In this document: piece after piece, positions 40,036 to 47,608 of the stretch
How positions within the stretch are numbered: the first letter of the stretch is position 1
How the letters are laid out: every line of letters begins with the position of its first letter
Assembly: GCA_965278945.1 (NCBI GenBank)
Contig: OZ257128.1
Coordinates: 1,550,001-1,614,000 of the forward strand
Origin: UBA10649 sp965278945
GTDB lineage: Bacteria; Actinomycetota; Actinomycetes; S36-B12
Direction of reading: 5' to 3'
DNA: 64,000 nucleotides
Position numbers and translations under genes: made by a program
Notes under the pieces: generated by a model
Databases searched by the model: none
What the model saw: only the letters and a program-made list of their open reading frames with translations
What the model was told of the DNA's origin: nothing

Positions 40036-40758
40036 CTAGCAGGGGTACGGACCTGGCTGCCCGTTCATGCAGGTGGCGCCTGTCCAGGTGACACCGGCCG
40101 GAGCCGGCACGGTGACGAGTCCCGCCCCTGTCAGGTTCGCATTCGTCAGGTTCGCGCCGCTCAGGATCACGCCGAGCATGCCGGCGCTCGTCAGGTTCGC
40201 GCCGGTCAGGTTCGCATTGGTCAGGTTCGCGAAGGTCATCTGCACACCCGACAGATTCGTGTTGACCAGCGTCGCGCTCGAGAAGTTCGCGTTGCCCGCC
40301 GACGCTCCGGACAGGTTCGCATTGGTCAGGTTCGCACCGGACAGGTTGGTGCCGATCAGCTCCGCGTCGATGAGGAGGACGCCGGTGAGGTCAGCTCCGG
40401 TCAGGTCAGCACCAGCACAGGTGGGCGCGCAGGCCGGCGCGGCCCGCGTCACAGGGGCGGCCGAGCCGAGCCGGGCTCCGCGAATGTCAGCGCCTCGCAG
40501 GTTCGCGAACCGTAGGTTTGCACCACGCAGATCCATGTTGCGAAGGATCGCTCCGCGCAGGTCGGCCCGCCGAAGATCAGCGCCCGAGAGATCATGCGCT
40601 CTCAAGTCCCGGCCGTGCAGGTCCCCGCCCCGGCACGTCACCTTTGCGCTCAGGTCGCAGGAGCGCCCCGCGACATCTCCTGCCATCGCCGAGCCGGCTC
40701 CAACCATGACGGCGAACAAGGCGACGATCCCGACAACGGTCACTCGCGACAGATGCAC
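40036..40758 (-). CDS. Secreted pentapeptide-repeat protein
   Basis: 240-aa protein with a signal peptide (VTVVGIVALFAVMVGAGSAMA, cleaved near residue 26) followed by about 30 A(D/N)Lxx repeats that form a right-handed quadrilateral helix. The repeats are interrupted once by APVTRAAPACAPTCAG and end with a Cys-containing cap TGATCMNGQPGPYPC. The GTG at 40758 is chosen because it leaves a proper signal peptide; a longer frame is open to 40824. Role unknown; the cysteines could form disulfides outside the cell. Confidence 0.8.
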   Translation of the reverse strand: MHLSRVTVVGIVALFAVMVGAGSAMAGDVAGRSCDLSAKVTCRGGDLHGRDLRAHDLSGADLRRADLRGAILRNMDLRGANLRFANLRGADIRGARLGSAAPVTRAAPACAPTCAGADLTGADLTGVLLIDAELIGTNLSGANLTNANLSGASAGNANFSSATLVNTNLSGVQMTFANLTNANLTGANLTSAGMLGVILSGANLTNANLTGAGLVTVPAPAGVTWTGATCMNGQPGPYPC

Positions 40759-40853
40759 ACCGGATGATCGCCCAACGTCGGCGCCTGCGCAAAATCGCCG
40801 CAGCACGTGCCGTCCAGCAGCCACGAGTCAATGCGCGACTGTAGGTGCTCCGA

Positions 40854-41288
40854 CTACGTCGAGACTGCCTTCTTCACGAGGGCGGTGATCTTCTTCTTCT
40901 CGGCGGGCCCGATCTTCAGGATCGCGAACGACGTCGGCCACATGTTGCCGTCATCGAGATTCGCGACTCCTTCGAAGCCGATGGTGCAGTAGCGGGTCTT
41001 GAACTTGCTCGCCGGCGACATGAAGACGCAGACCTTGCCATCGAGCGCCCACCCGGGCATGCCGTAGTAGGTCTTCGAGGCGAGGGTCGGCGCGTGCTCG
41101 CGCACGATCGAGTCAAGTTCCTTTGCCATCTTCCGCTCGTCAGCGGGGAGCTTGGCGATCGCGTCGGCCAGGGCCTTGTCGAGGTCCTCCTGCTTCTGGG
41201 ACGCCTTCCGCTCGGCGGCGGCCGCCTTCATCGCGGCACGCTCCTCGGCGCTGAACCCGCTCGAGGCGGTCTTCCTCGTGGTGGCCAT
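40854..41288 (-). CDS. DUF1801/YdhG-like protein
   Basis: 144-aa protein. The N-terminal 45 residues are a charged helix (AEERAAMKAAAAERKASQKQ), followed by a DUF1801-like fold with SKTYYGMPGWALDGKVCVFM and TIGFEGVANLDDGNMWPTSFA. The family is sometimes annotated as iron chaperone-like (frataxin-like fold), but activity is not proven. ATG at 41288, with TACCCT five bases upstream; a longer start at 41303 is less likely. It stands alone between secreted-protein genes. Confidence 0.8.
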   Translation of the reverse strand: MATTRKTASSGFSAEERAAMKAAAAERKASQKQEDLDKALADAIAKLPADERKMAKELDSIVREHAPTLASKTYYGMPGWALDGKVCVFMSPASKFKTRYCTIGFEGVANLDDGNMWPTSFAILKIGPAEKKKITALVKKAVST

Positions 41289-41345
41289 GGTCGAGGGTAA
41301 CAACGGCGCGCAGGCGAATCAGTGACTCGCGCATGCCTTCTGTCC

Positions 41346-41678
41346 TCAGAGCTGCAGGATTCCCGCCGAGACCAAGTAGGCCGCGGATGCACCCTTCGGG
41401 TCGTGCAGGTCGCCAGGCACTTCGATCACTGCGCGGGCGCGGGCGCGGATCGCAGCACCGGGATCCTCGGCAACGAGATCGATACACAGGCCAGCGACAA
41501 CGGCGCGGGCGTCGTGACCGTCGAGCCCCTCAAGTGCCAGGCCGTTGTCGAGGAGAGTCGCGGCCTCGAGGAACACCTCCCGCACGGTCGCCCTGTCCAC
41601 CTCGGGACGCGCATCGGCGATCGCCTCCGCGGTTGCCAGGAGTTGATCGAACGGCGGGTCAACCGTGTCATGCGTCAT
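41346..41678 (-). CDS. Hypothetical protein, small, acidic
   Basis: 110-aa protein I do not recognise. The sequence from MTHDTVDPPFDQLLATAEAI is mostly helical and acidic, without Cys clusters, signal peptide or membrane segment. It has codon use like its neighbours and GAGACT six bases before the ATG, a weak leaderless signal. It lies between the DUF1801 gene and the RTX-like gene on the same strand with separate gaps. Coding potential is moderate. Confidence 0.55.
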   Translation of the reverse strand: MTHDTVDPPFDQLLATAEAIADARPEVDRATVREVFLEAATLLDNGLALEGLDGHDARAVVAGLCIDLVAEDPGAAIRARARAVIEVPGDLHDPKGASAAYLVSAGILQL

Positions 41679-41701
41679 GACCCAAGTCTCGCAGCGGCCG
41701 T

Positions 41702-42334
41702 TTAGCCGCCGACCGCGGATGCGCTGAGTGCAACCGTGATGCCATCGGGCCGCAAGGAGTACCTCGCGAAGTACTTTCCCTGGCAAATCTGCTCGTCTGT
41801 TGACAACGTGCAGTCGAGGCCGACCGCTGACACCGTGATCGGTGCCGACTTATTGCACGTTCCGTCGATTCGAACCGCCGAGCCCAACGAAGACAAGGGG
41901 GCCAGCGGGCGGCTGAAGTCGCCGCCGAGCACGCATCCTTCGCCTCCGGTCACGCGAATGTTGAGGAAATCTCGGGAGTCGTTGACTATTCGGTACTCGA
42001 ACACCTGGGCTCCAATGCCCGGTGTGAGTTCATCATTTCCTCGTCCACCGAAGATCGAGTCCCTGCCCGACCCCCCGATCAGGAGATCGTGACCACGTCC
42101 GCCCAGGATCACGTCATCGCCCCCGAGACCGCGGATGACGTCGGCTCCCCCGAGACCGCAGATGACATCGCGTCCACTCGTACCGACGAGATAGTCAGCG
42201 AGCGGCGTCCCGACGATGGTGCATTTCTCCTTGGCTGCCGTCGCTGCGGACACGGGACTGACTGCGACCGACATGGTGGTTGCCACGATCGCGAACGGGA
42301 CGACAAGTCTGGCGACTCGTCGAGATCTCGACAC
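41702..42334 (-). CDS. Secreted calcium-binding protein with RTX-like repeats
   Basis: 210-aa protein. A signal peptide of about 32 residues (VVPFAIVATTMSVAVSPVSA) precedes about six GGxGxDxux nonapeptides (GLGGADVIRGLGGDDVILGG and similar, residues 57-105), which bind Ca2+ in beta-rolls. The C-terminal 100 residues hold five cysteines and no known domain. AAGGAG lies eight bases before the GTG at 42334. RTX proteins of Gram-negative bacteria leave by type I secretion; here an ordinary Sec signal is used. Confidence 0.85.
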   Translation of the reverse strand: MSRSRRVARLVVPFAIVATTMSVAVSPVSAATAAKEKCTIVGTPLADYLVGTSGRDVICGLGGADVIRGLGGDDVILGGRGHDLLIGGSGRDSIFGGRGNDELTPGIGAQVFEYRIVNDSRDFLNIRVTGGEGCVLGGDFSRPLAPLSSLGSAVRIDGTCNKSAPITVSAVGLDCTLSTDEQICQGKYFARYSLRPDGITVALSASAVGG

Positions 42335-42349
42335 CTGCTTCTCCTTCAG

Positions 42350-44110
42350 TTAGGGGCGGACGCGCACATAGGTCTTCGCGGTGACGCTTTCACATCCCGG
42401 GCCGGACACCGTAACCGTGACTGCCCAGCGGCCCGTCGATCTCGGCGCGGTCAGAGATGCGAATGCGCGGCCGGCGACCCCCGCCCTCGCGTCGATGGAC
42501 GTCCCGCGAGTCCAGAAGGTGACGGCACAGCGTGCCTGCACACCCGACGCTGACACGGCGAAGGAAGCGCTCGGGGCCTTCGCGGACTTGCTCGTCACGG
42601 ACACCGTCGGGTGGGCGCCGCGGGCTGCCGGCGGCGTGAGCACCGTGACGCCGATCGACAGCGTCAACGGCTTGCCGTCAGCGCCGATGCCGACGGCCTG
42701 GATGGTGTGGCTTCCCGTCGCGGTGGATGCGGGGATGAGCGCGGAACCCGAGATCTCCCCTCGCGGCCCGGCCGAGATCGTTCCGAGCTGGATCGGCGTC
42801 GAGAACATGAAGAGGGTGACCGTGCTCGACGGGTCGAAGCCGGTCCCGCTCATCGCGAACTCGCCGGACTGCGACAGGACGAGAGAGCCGTCGGGAGCTA
42901 GCGGCAACGGCGCGCCGGTCGGGCCGACCGCGTCGATGACGATCCGTATCCCGGCTCCGATGACGACGAGGCCTGACCCGTCCGGGGTCGGCTCGACCGT
43001 GACGGGAACTGACACGCCGTTCACGACCATCGTTCCGCTGCCGGGCACGAGCTCGGTCGGCGTCGGGGTGGCCGAGGGCGACGGTGATGGGGTTGCGGTC
43101 GGCGTGGGGGTCGGAGTGGGCTCGGTGGTCGGGGCCGGAGTCGGGGTGGGCGTAGGTGCTGCGCCCTGGGTCACGACGATCGTCACCGAACCATTGCCAC
43201 CGACGATGCTCGTCGAGGTCTGTGCGCCGTTGCTTGCTGGAGCAAAGGTCGCGGAGGAATCGTTGGAGAACGAGCCACCCGCGCCGCCAGCGCCCGAGCT
43301 GCCGCAGTTCGCTGCACCGCCACCACCGCCGTAGCCGCCGCCACCGCCACCCGCGTAGCCGCCGCCACCGCCGCCGAATCCGGCTCCATCGCCGCCCCCG
43401 CCACTGCCTGAGTTGGCGTTGGTGAATGCTGCCGCGGTGCCGCCGAGCTGGCCGGTGCCCGAGGTTCCGCCGTTGCCGCCGCCGGAGCCGCCGCCGCCTG
43501 CTCCCACCGGCGGCGATGCTCCATTGGCGCCGTTTGCCGAACCGGCTCCACCGGCGGCGCCGATCGGGTCGACCGCCGAGCCGCAGCCACCCGGGTACGG
43601 GTTGCCGTTGCCGCCGGTACCGCTGCCGCTTCCGCCGAAGCCGGAGTAGCTGGAACTGTTGCCGTTGGCTCCGGCCGCCGTGCTGCTCGCGGCACCACTG
43701 CCACCCTCAGCGCCAGGTCCCGAACCACCGCCGCCGCCCGCGACTACGGTCACGCCGGTGCCGGTCACCGCGGTCGCGGCGCCGCCCTGGGACTGCGCAT
43801 CGCCTGCGCCGCCGCCTGCCCCGACCCTGATAGTGAGGACCGTGCCCGAGGCCACGGTGTAGGTGGCAGTGACCTGCGCGCCATTGCCTCCGTTGGGTCC
43901 ACTGCTGTCGCCGTCGTTGTAGCCGGCGCCACCGCCGCCAGTTGCCGTGATCGTGACCGAGGTCGCGTTCGCCGGGATGGTGAAGGTCTGCGCGGAGCCG
44001 GTGTAGACGAAGGACTCCGTGACATCGGCTCGCGCCATCGTCGCGGGAATGGTCAGGAGAGCGGCGCTCAGTCCGGTGGCAACGACGACTGCAGCGATGC
44101 GAACGCGCAT
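42350..44110 (-). CDS. Secreted glycine-rich cell-surface protein with PT-repeat linker
   Basis: 586-aa exported protein. Order: signal peptide (about 1-29), a beta domain with FTIPANATSVTITATGGGGAG (about 35-60) typical of glycine-rich receptor-like or PE-PGRS-like surface proteins, a very Gly/Ser/Ala-rich stretch to about 315, a PTPTPTP linker (about 318-350), and two beta-sandwich-like segments. No LPxTG sorting signal or C-terminal membrane helix was seen. It is located just upstream of the RTX-like gene with a 15-base gap, so the two likely form an operon. Confidence 0.8.
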   Translation of the reverse strand: MRVRIAAVVVATGLSAALLTIPATMARADVTESFVYTGSAQTFTIPANATSVTITATGGGGAGYNDGDSSGPNGGNGAQVTATYTVASGTVLTIRVGAGGGAGDAQSQGGAATAVTGTGVTVVAGGGGGSGPGAEGGSGAASSTAAGANGNSSSYSGFGGSGSGTGGNGNPYPGGCGSAVDPIGAAGGAGSANGANGASPPVGAGGGGSGGGNGGTSGTGQLGGTAAAFTNANSGSGGGGDGAGFGGGGGGYAGGGGGGYGGGGGAANCGSSGAGGAGGSFSNDSSATFAPASNGAQTSTSIVGGNGSVTIVVTQGAAPTPTPTPAPTTEPTPTPTPTATPSPSPSATPTPTELVPGSGTMVVNGVSVPVTVEPTPDGSGLVVIGAGIRIVIDAVGPTGAPLPLAPDGSLVLSQSGEFAMSGTGFDPSSTVTLFMFSTPIQLGTISAGPRGEISGSALIPASTATGSHTIQAVGIGADGKPLTLSIGVTVLTPPAARGAHPTVSVTSKSAKAPSASFAVSASGVQARCAVTFWTRGTSIDARAGVAGRAFASLTAPRSTGRWAVTVTVSGPGCESVTAKTYVRVRP

Positions 44111-44249
44111 AGGAAACCCTCACTCGAGATCGAACTCATGACTCGAGCGACAGTGCGCACTCGACGGTGCCAAGAACTAAGGGCCCCCGCCATCAGCAGT
44201 TCGATTCAACCACGATTTGTCCCAGGCCTCGGTCACCGAGGTCGGCGGG

Positions 44250-44870
44250 TCACCGCTTCCTTACGGCGTAGGTCAGGTGGGTCACCCGCGGAGACGATTC
44301 GGTGCGGACCTGCTCCAGTGCAACACGGCTCTCGTCTACTCCGTCGAACAGGCGAACTCCGGAGCCGAACAGCACGGGCGAGAGAGCGATCGAGAACTCG
44401 TCGACCAGGCCGGCGTTCAGGTACTCGAGGATCATCGCGCCGCCGCCCGCGATGCGGATGTCGCGGTCTCCCGCGGCCGCCCTGGCCTGCTCGAGCGCGG
44501 ACTCGATGCCGTCGTTGACGAAGTGGAAGGTGGTGTCGCCCGGCCGCGCCCAGGGATCGCGAGTCTCGTGCCTCACGACGTAGACGGGCGTGTGGAAAGG
44601 CGCGTCCTCCGGCCACATCTGCTCGCCGGCGTCGAACATGCGCTTGCCCATGATGCTCGCGCCGGTGCGCTTATACGTCTCCCGCAGGATGTCGTTGTCG
44701 CGACCCTCCTCGCCTCCCCCGCCGAGGTTCAGGTTCTCCCGGAAGAACCGCTGAGGGAATACCCAGGCCTGCAGTTCCATCCACTGCCTGCCCATCAGCT
44801 CTCCGAGGGACCCCGGCGCGATGAACCCGTCCAGCGACATCGACACGCTGAAGAACACCGTGCCCGCCAT
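44250..44870 (-). CDS. Dihydrofolate-reductase-fold protein (RibD C-terminal type)
   Basis: 206-aa RibD_C/DHFR-like reductase. VFFSVSMSLDGFIAPG (1-20) is the NADPH-site start, SIMGKRMFDAGEQMWP the substrate region, and DIRIAGGGAMILEYLNAGLVDEFSIALSPVLFG the C-terminal hallmark. It is common in ArsR-SRPBCC clusters and is not a folate or riboflavin gene in that setting. The ATG overlaps the SRPBCC stop by one base (ATGA type). Reaction unknown. Confidence 0.88.
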   Translation of the reverse strand: MAGTVFFSVSMSLDGFIAPGSLGELMGRQWMELQAWVFPQRFFRENLNLGGGGEEGRDNDILRETYKRTGASIMGKRMFDAGEQMWPEDAPFHTPVYVVRHETRDPWARPGDTTFHFVNDGIESALEQARAAAGDRDIRIAGGGAMILEYLNAGLVDEFSIALSPVLFGSGVRLFDGVDESRVALEQVRTESSPRVTHLTYAVRKR

Positions 44871-45346
44871 CAGGCCTCGCCTCCGCTGCGAACGATCTCC
44901 GTGACGTAGGACGCGAGGTTGCCCAGGGTCTGCTGGCCGCCCTCGATCGCGTGGTACTTCTCGACCGCCTCGTCGCGCAGCTCCTTCGTGGGGAACACCG
45001 TGCGCATCTCGATGCGGGTGGCCTCGCCGTCGGCCGCGAACGTGAGGACCGACTCGAAGGAGTTGGGGTCGTCGCGGAACTCCCCGTGCAGCATCGCGAT
45101 CCGCTCCGGCGGGCTGATCTCGGTGTAGGAGATCCATTCCTGGTAGTCGGTCCCGTCCGGTCCGTGCATCACGAAGTCCCATGCCCCGCCGACGCGGAAC
45201 TCGAAAGCGCGCGTGGTCGTAGTGAAACCCTCGGGTCCCCACCACTGCGACAGGTGCCGGACTTCGGTGAACGCCGCGAACACCAGTTCCCTGGGCGCAT
45301 CGACGACCCGGGAGATCACGACCTCGCGGTCTGCTGTCTTGCTCAT
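44870..45346 (-). CDS. SRPBCC/AHSA1-domain protein
   Basis: 158-aa START-like hydrophobic-ligand-binding protein of the AHSA1 group. The N-terminal EVVISRVVDAPRELVFAAFTE, the HLSQWWGPEGFTTTT segment and the C-terminal AIEGGQQTLGNLASYV are characteristic. It overlaps arsR by four bases upstream and the RibD-like gene by one base downstream. Members linked to ArsR genes are thought to sense or sequester small organic molecules; that is inference here. Confidence 0.9.
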   Translation of the reverse strand: MSKTADREVVISRVVDAPRELVFAAFTEVRHLSQWWGPEGFTTTTRAFEFRVGGAWDFVMHGPDGTDYQEWISYTEISPPERIAMLHGEFRDDPNSFESVLTFAADGEATRIEMRTVFPTKELRDEAVEKYHAIEGGQQTLGNLASYVTEIVRSGGEA

Positions 45347-45690
45347 TCCTCGTCCTTTGGTCGTGGTTGCTTGAGGTCCTGCACGTACTCGTCCAGCCGG
45401 TCCAGGCTCTCGTTCCAGAATTTCTCGAACCCGCCGGACCACTCGTGGATCGGTCGCAGCCCGCGGGCGTCGAGCCCGTACACGCGCTGCTTGCCCGCCT
45501 TGCTGTCCTTCACCAGCCCTACCTCGCGGAGTACGCGCAGGTGCTTGGAGGCCCCCGGCTGGGTCATCCCCAGTTCCCGGGCCAGATCGGTCACGGGCCA
45601 GTCGCCGTCGCGCAGGAGCATGAGGATCTGCCGGCGCTGCGGCTCGGCGATCGCGTTGAAGACGTCCGACGTCGTCGCTGCCCGTGCCAT
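45343..45690 (-). CDS. ArsR-family winged-helix regulator
   Basis: 115-aa HTH repressor. FNAIAEPQRRQILMLLRDGDWPVTDLARELGMTQPGASKHLRVL is the full ArsR winged-helix DNA-binding region, and there is no CxC metal motif, so it likely senses something other than As, Cd or Zn. Start is ATG 45690, not 45717: the upstream ATG lies in the operator palindrome, and TATGAT precedes 45690 by six bases. It heads a three-gene operon and probably represses itself. Confidence 0.93.
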   Translation of the reverse strand: MARAATTSDVFNAIAEPQRRQILMLLRDGDWPVTDLARELGMTQPGASKHLRVLREVGLVKDSKAGKQRVYGLDARGLRPIHEWSGGFEKFWNESLDRLDEYVQDLKQPRPKDEE

Positions 45691-45696
45691 GAACAA

Positions 45697-45724
45697 ATCA
45701 TATGCCGATATCGGCATGCGTCAA
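45697..45724 (-). promoter_or_regulatory. arsR promoter with 16-bp palindrome in the spacer
   Basis: -35 TTGACG (45719-45724), 16-base spacer, -10 TATGAT (45697-45702), then six bases to the arsR ATG. The perfect palindrome ATGCCGATATCGGCAT (45702-45717) fills the spacer, so a bound ArsR would directly block RNA polymerase. This is the best promoter match in the window. Confidence 0.85.
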
Positions 45725-45746
45725 GCGAGGGCCTCGTCTCGTCCCG

Positions 45747-46715
45747 TCAGTCGAGGCGCAGGGCCGAGGCTGTCGCCTCGTCATTGATGACGAGCCGCAG
45801 CACGTCATTGCGCGAGAAGTGGCCGACGCTGTCGACAACGACCTTCAGCTTGTCGATGTCCGCAAGGTCGATCGTGGCCACGACGATGCCCTCCTCCGGC
45901 CCGGTCCGCGGTCCCCCGAGGATCGTCATCGTCGGATGGATGATCGCCGACCAGCCGCCGCCGGTGGTGAGCAGGTCCTGCGGGCCGAGGGCTTCTTCCA
46001 TCACGTCGAGGACGTCCTGTCCGACGGGATTCATCGACACGATGACGAAGGTCTGGGCCGTGAGCGCGTGATTGCGGCACATGACGCTGACCTGCTCGTC
46101 GAAGATGCCCTCCCATCCCCGGAGAGGGGACAGCGCCGGCCACGACGCCGCGTGCACCTGCTCGCCCATCGTCGCCATCGCGTGGCGGGCGAGGTTCATC
46201 GTGTGCTCCCAGCACACCAACCCTCCAACGCGCACTCCCCCGGCCATCGGCCAGACCTTGAGCGTGCTGCCGTCGCCCTGCGCCCAGATGGTGCGCTCGG
46301 CGAACGTCGGCTGCAGCTTGCGGTGGCAGCCGACCAGGGTCCCGTCGCTGTCGATGAAGACCTGGGAGTTGAACAGGCTCGAGCCGACCCGCTCGTTGAC
46401 GCCGACGACGATCGCGACGCCGGCCTCGCGCGCAGCCGCCCCGAGCCGTTCCGTCTCGGGCCCGGGGACCTGGATCGAGGAGCGCAGGTAGCGCTCGTGC
46501 AGCGGGTTCTGCAGCAGGGGCGCGTAGCAGTTGATCCAGTAGGGGAAGCCGGGGACGAACACCTCGGGGAAGACGAGGAGCTCGACGCCCTCGCGACCGG
46601 CCTGCGCGATGAGATCGCACGCCTTCTCGATCGTGGCATCGACGTCGAGGAAGACCGGTGCCGCGTGGACCGCGCCGACGGTCATCAGCGCGCCGGTGCG
46701 CGGGTCGTTGCTCAT
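45747..46715 (-). CDS. Nitrilase/carbon-nitrogen hydrolase
   Basis: 322-aa nitrilase-superfamily enzyme. The catalytic triad is present: Glu in LLVFPEVFVPGFP (about 46-58), Lys in GCHRKLQPTFAER, and Cys168 in GLVCWEHTMNLARHA. The CWEH(x)N-type motif and flanks are closer to branch-1 nitrilases or cyanide hydratases than to amidases. It is the last gene of the operon with the amidohydrolase (11-base gap) and the PaaK-like ligase. Likely hydrolyses a nitrile to an acid. Confidence 0.88.
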   Translation of the reverse strand: MSNDPRTGALMTVGAVHAAPVFLDVDATIEKACDLIAQAGREGVELLVFPEVFVPGFPYWINCYAPLLQNPLHERYLRSSIQVPGPETERLGAAAREAGVAIVVGVNERVGSSLFNSQVFIDSDGTLVGCHRKLQPTFAERTIWAQGDGSTLKVWPMAGGVRVGGLVCWEHTMNLARHAMATMGEQVHAASWPALSPLRGWEGIFDEQVSVMCRNHALTAQTFVIVSMNPVGQDVLDVMEEALGPQDLLTTGGGWSAIIHPTMTILGGPRTGPEEGIVVATIDLADIDKLKVVVDSVGHFSRNDVLRLVINDEATASALRLD

Positions 46716-46726
46716 GTGTCGCCCTT

Positions 46727-47608
46727 TCAGTCCGTCGCCGGGGCGAACGGGAGCTTGTATAGGTCGATGGCGTTGTTGCGGAGGAACTTCTGGCGCGTCT
46801 CGTGCCGAAGGCCGAGCTCGCCGATCTCCGTGATTGCGCGCTCGGGCTCGATCACCGGGAAATCGGTGCCGAACATCACCTTGTCGCGGCCCCAGCTGTC
46901 GAGGTAGTGGACGAACGGCTTGGGCCAGTAGGCCGGCGCGTAGGCATCGGAACCGATGTAGACGTTGGGGTGCTTGTAGGCGACCGAGATCATCTCCTCC
47001 GTCCACGGCCAGCCGATGTGGATCCCGATGAGCTTGAGCTCGGGGAAGTCGCAGGCCACGGTGTCGAGGGTGATCGGGTGCCCGACGCTGCGCAGCGGCC
47101 GCTCGGCGCTGTAGCGCAGGCAGTGGCCGACCTGGATCTGGATCGGGATGTCGAGTTCGCACGCCTTGGAGTAATAGGGGTAGTAGCGCGCGTGATCCGG
47201 TGCCATGTCGAACCAGTGCGGGTACAGGTGCGCACCGACGAAGCCCTCGACCTTGATGGCCCGCTCGACCTCGCGGAGACCGGCCATGCCCTCGGTGGGG
47301 TCGATGCCGATCAGCCCGGAGAACCGGTCGGGGTGGGCCTGCACCAGCCGGGCGACGCTGGCCATCGGGATGCGCTTGTGGATCCGGTGGTCGGTGCTGC
47401 CGGCCTTCTCCGCCAGCAGGAACGCGTGCTGCACGTGGGCGCGGTCCATGCGGTCGATCAGCTCGGCCGGGGTGATCTCCGATCGGCCGTTGCCGATCTT
47501 GTCGCCGATGAAGCCCACGTACCAGTCCGGTCGCACGACATCGGGGTCGGCGAACTCGAAGTTGCACATGATGTCGATGGCCCAGATGTCGTCCGGCTCG
47601 TTGGTCAC
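46727..47608 (-). CDS. Amidohydrolase family protein (amidohydrolase-2/ACMSD-like)
   Basis: 293-aa TIM-barrel metal-dependent hydrolase or decarboxylase. It keeps AHLYPHWF, IGIHIGWPW and the MFGTDFPVI strand with the last Asp. The usual N-terminal HxH pair is absent: the strand reads WAIDIMCNFEF. That suggests a changed metal site or a distinct subfamily. It overlaps the PaaK-like gene by four bases and precedes the nitrilase. Substrate is unknown; a ring-cleavage or lactone step in aromatic breakdown is one possibility. Confidence 0.85.
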   Translation of the reverse strand: MTNEPDDIWAIDIMCNFEFADPDVVRPDWYVGFIGDKIGNGRSEITPAELIDRMDRAHVQHAFLLAEKAGSTDHRIHKRIPMASVARLVQAHPDRFSGLIGIDPTEGMAGLREVERAIKVEGFVGAHLYPHWFDMAPDHARYYPYYSKACELDIPIQIQVGHCLRYSAERPLRSVGHPITLDTVACDFPELKLIGIHIGWPWTEEMISVAYKHPNVYIGSDAYAPAYWPKPFVHYLDSWGRDKVMFGTDFPVIEPERAITEIGELGLRHETRQKFLRNNAIDLYKLPFAPATD

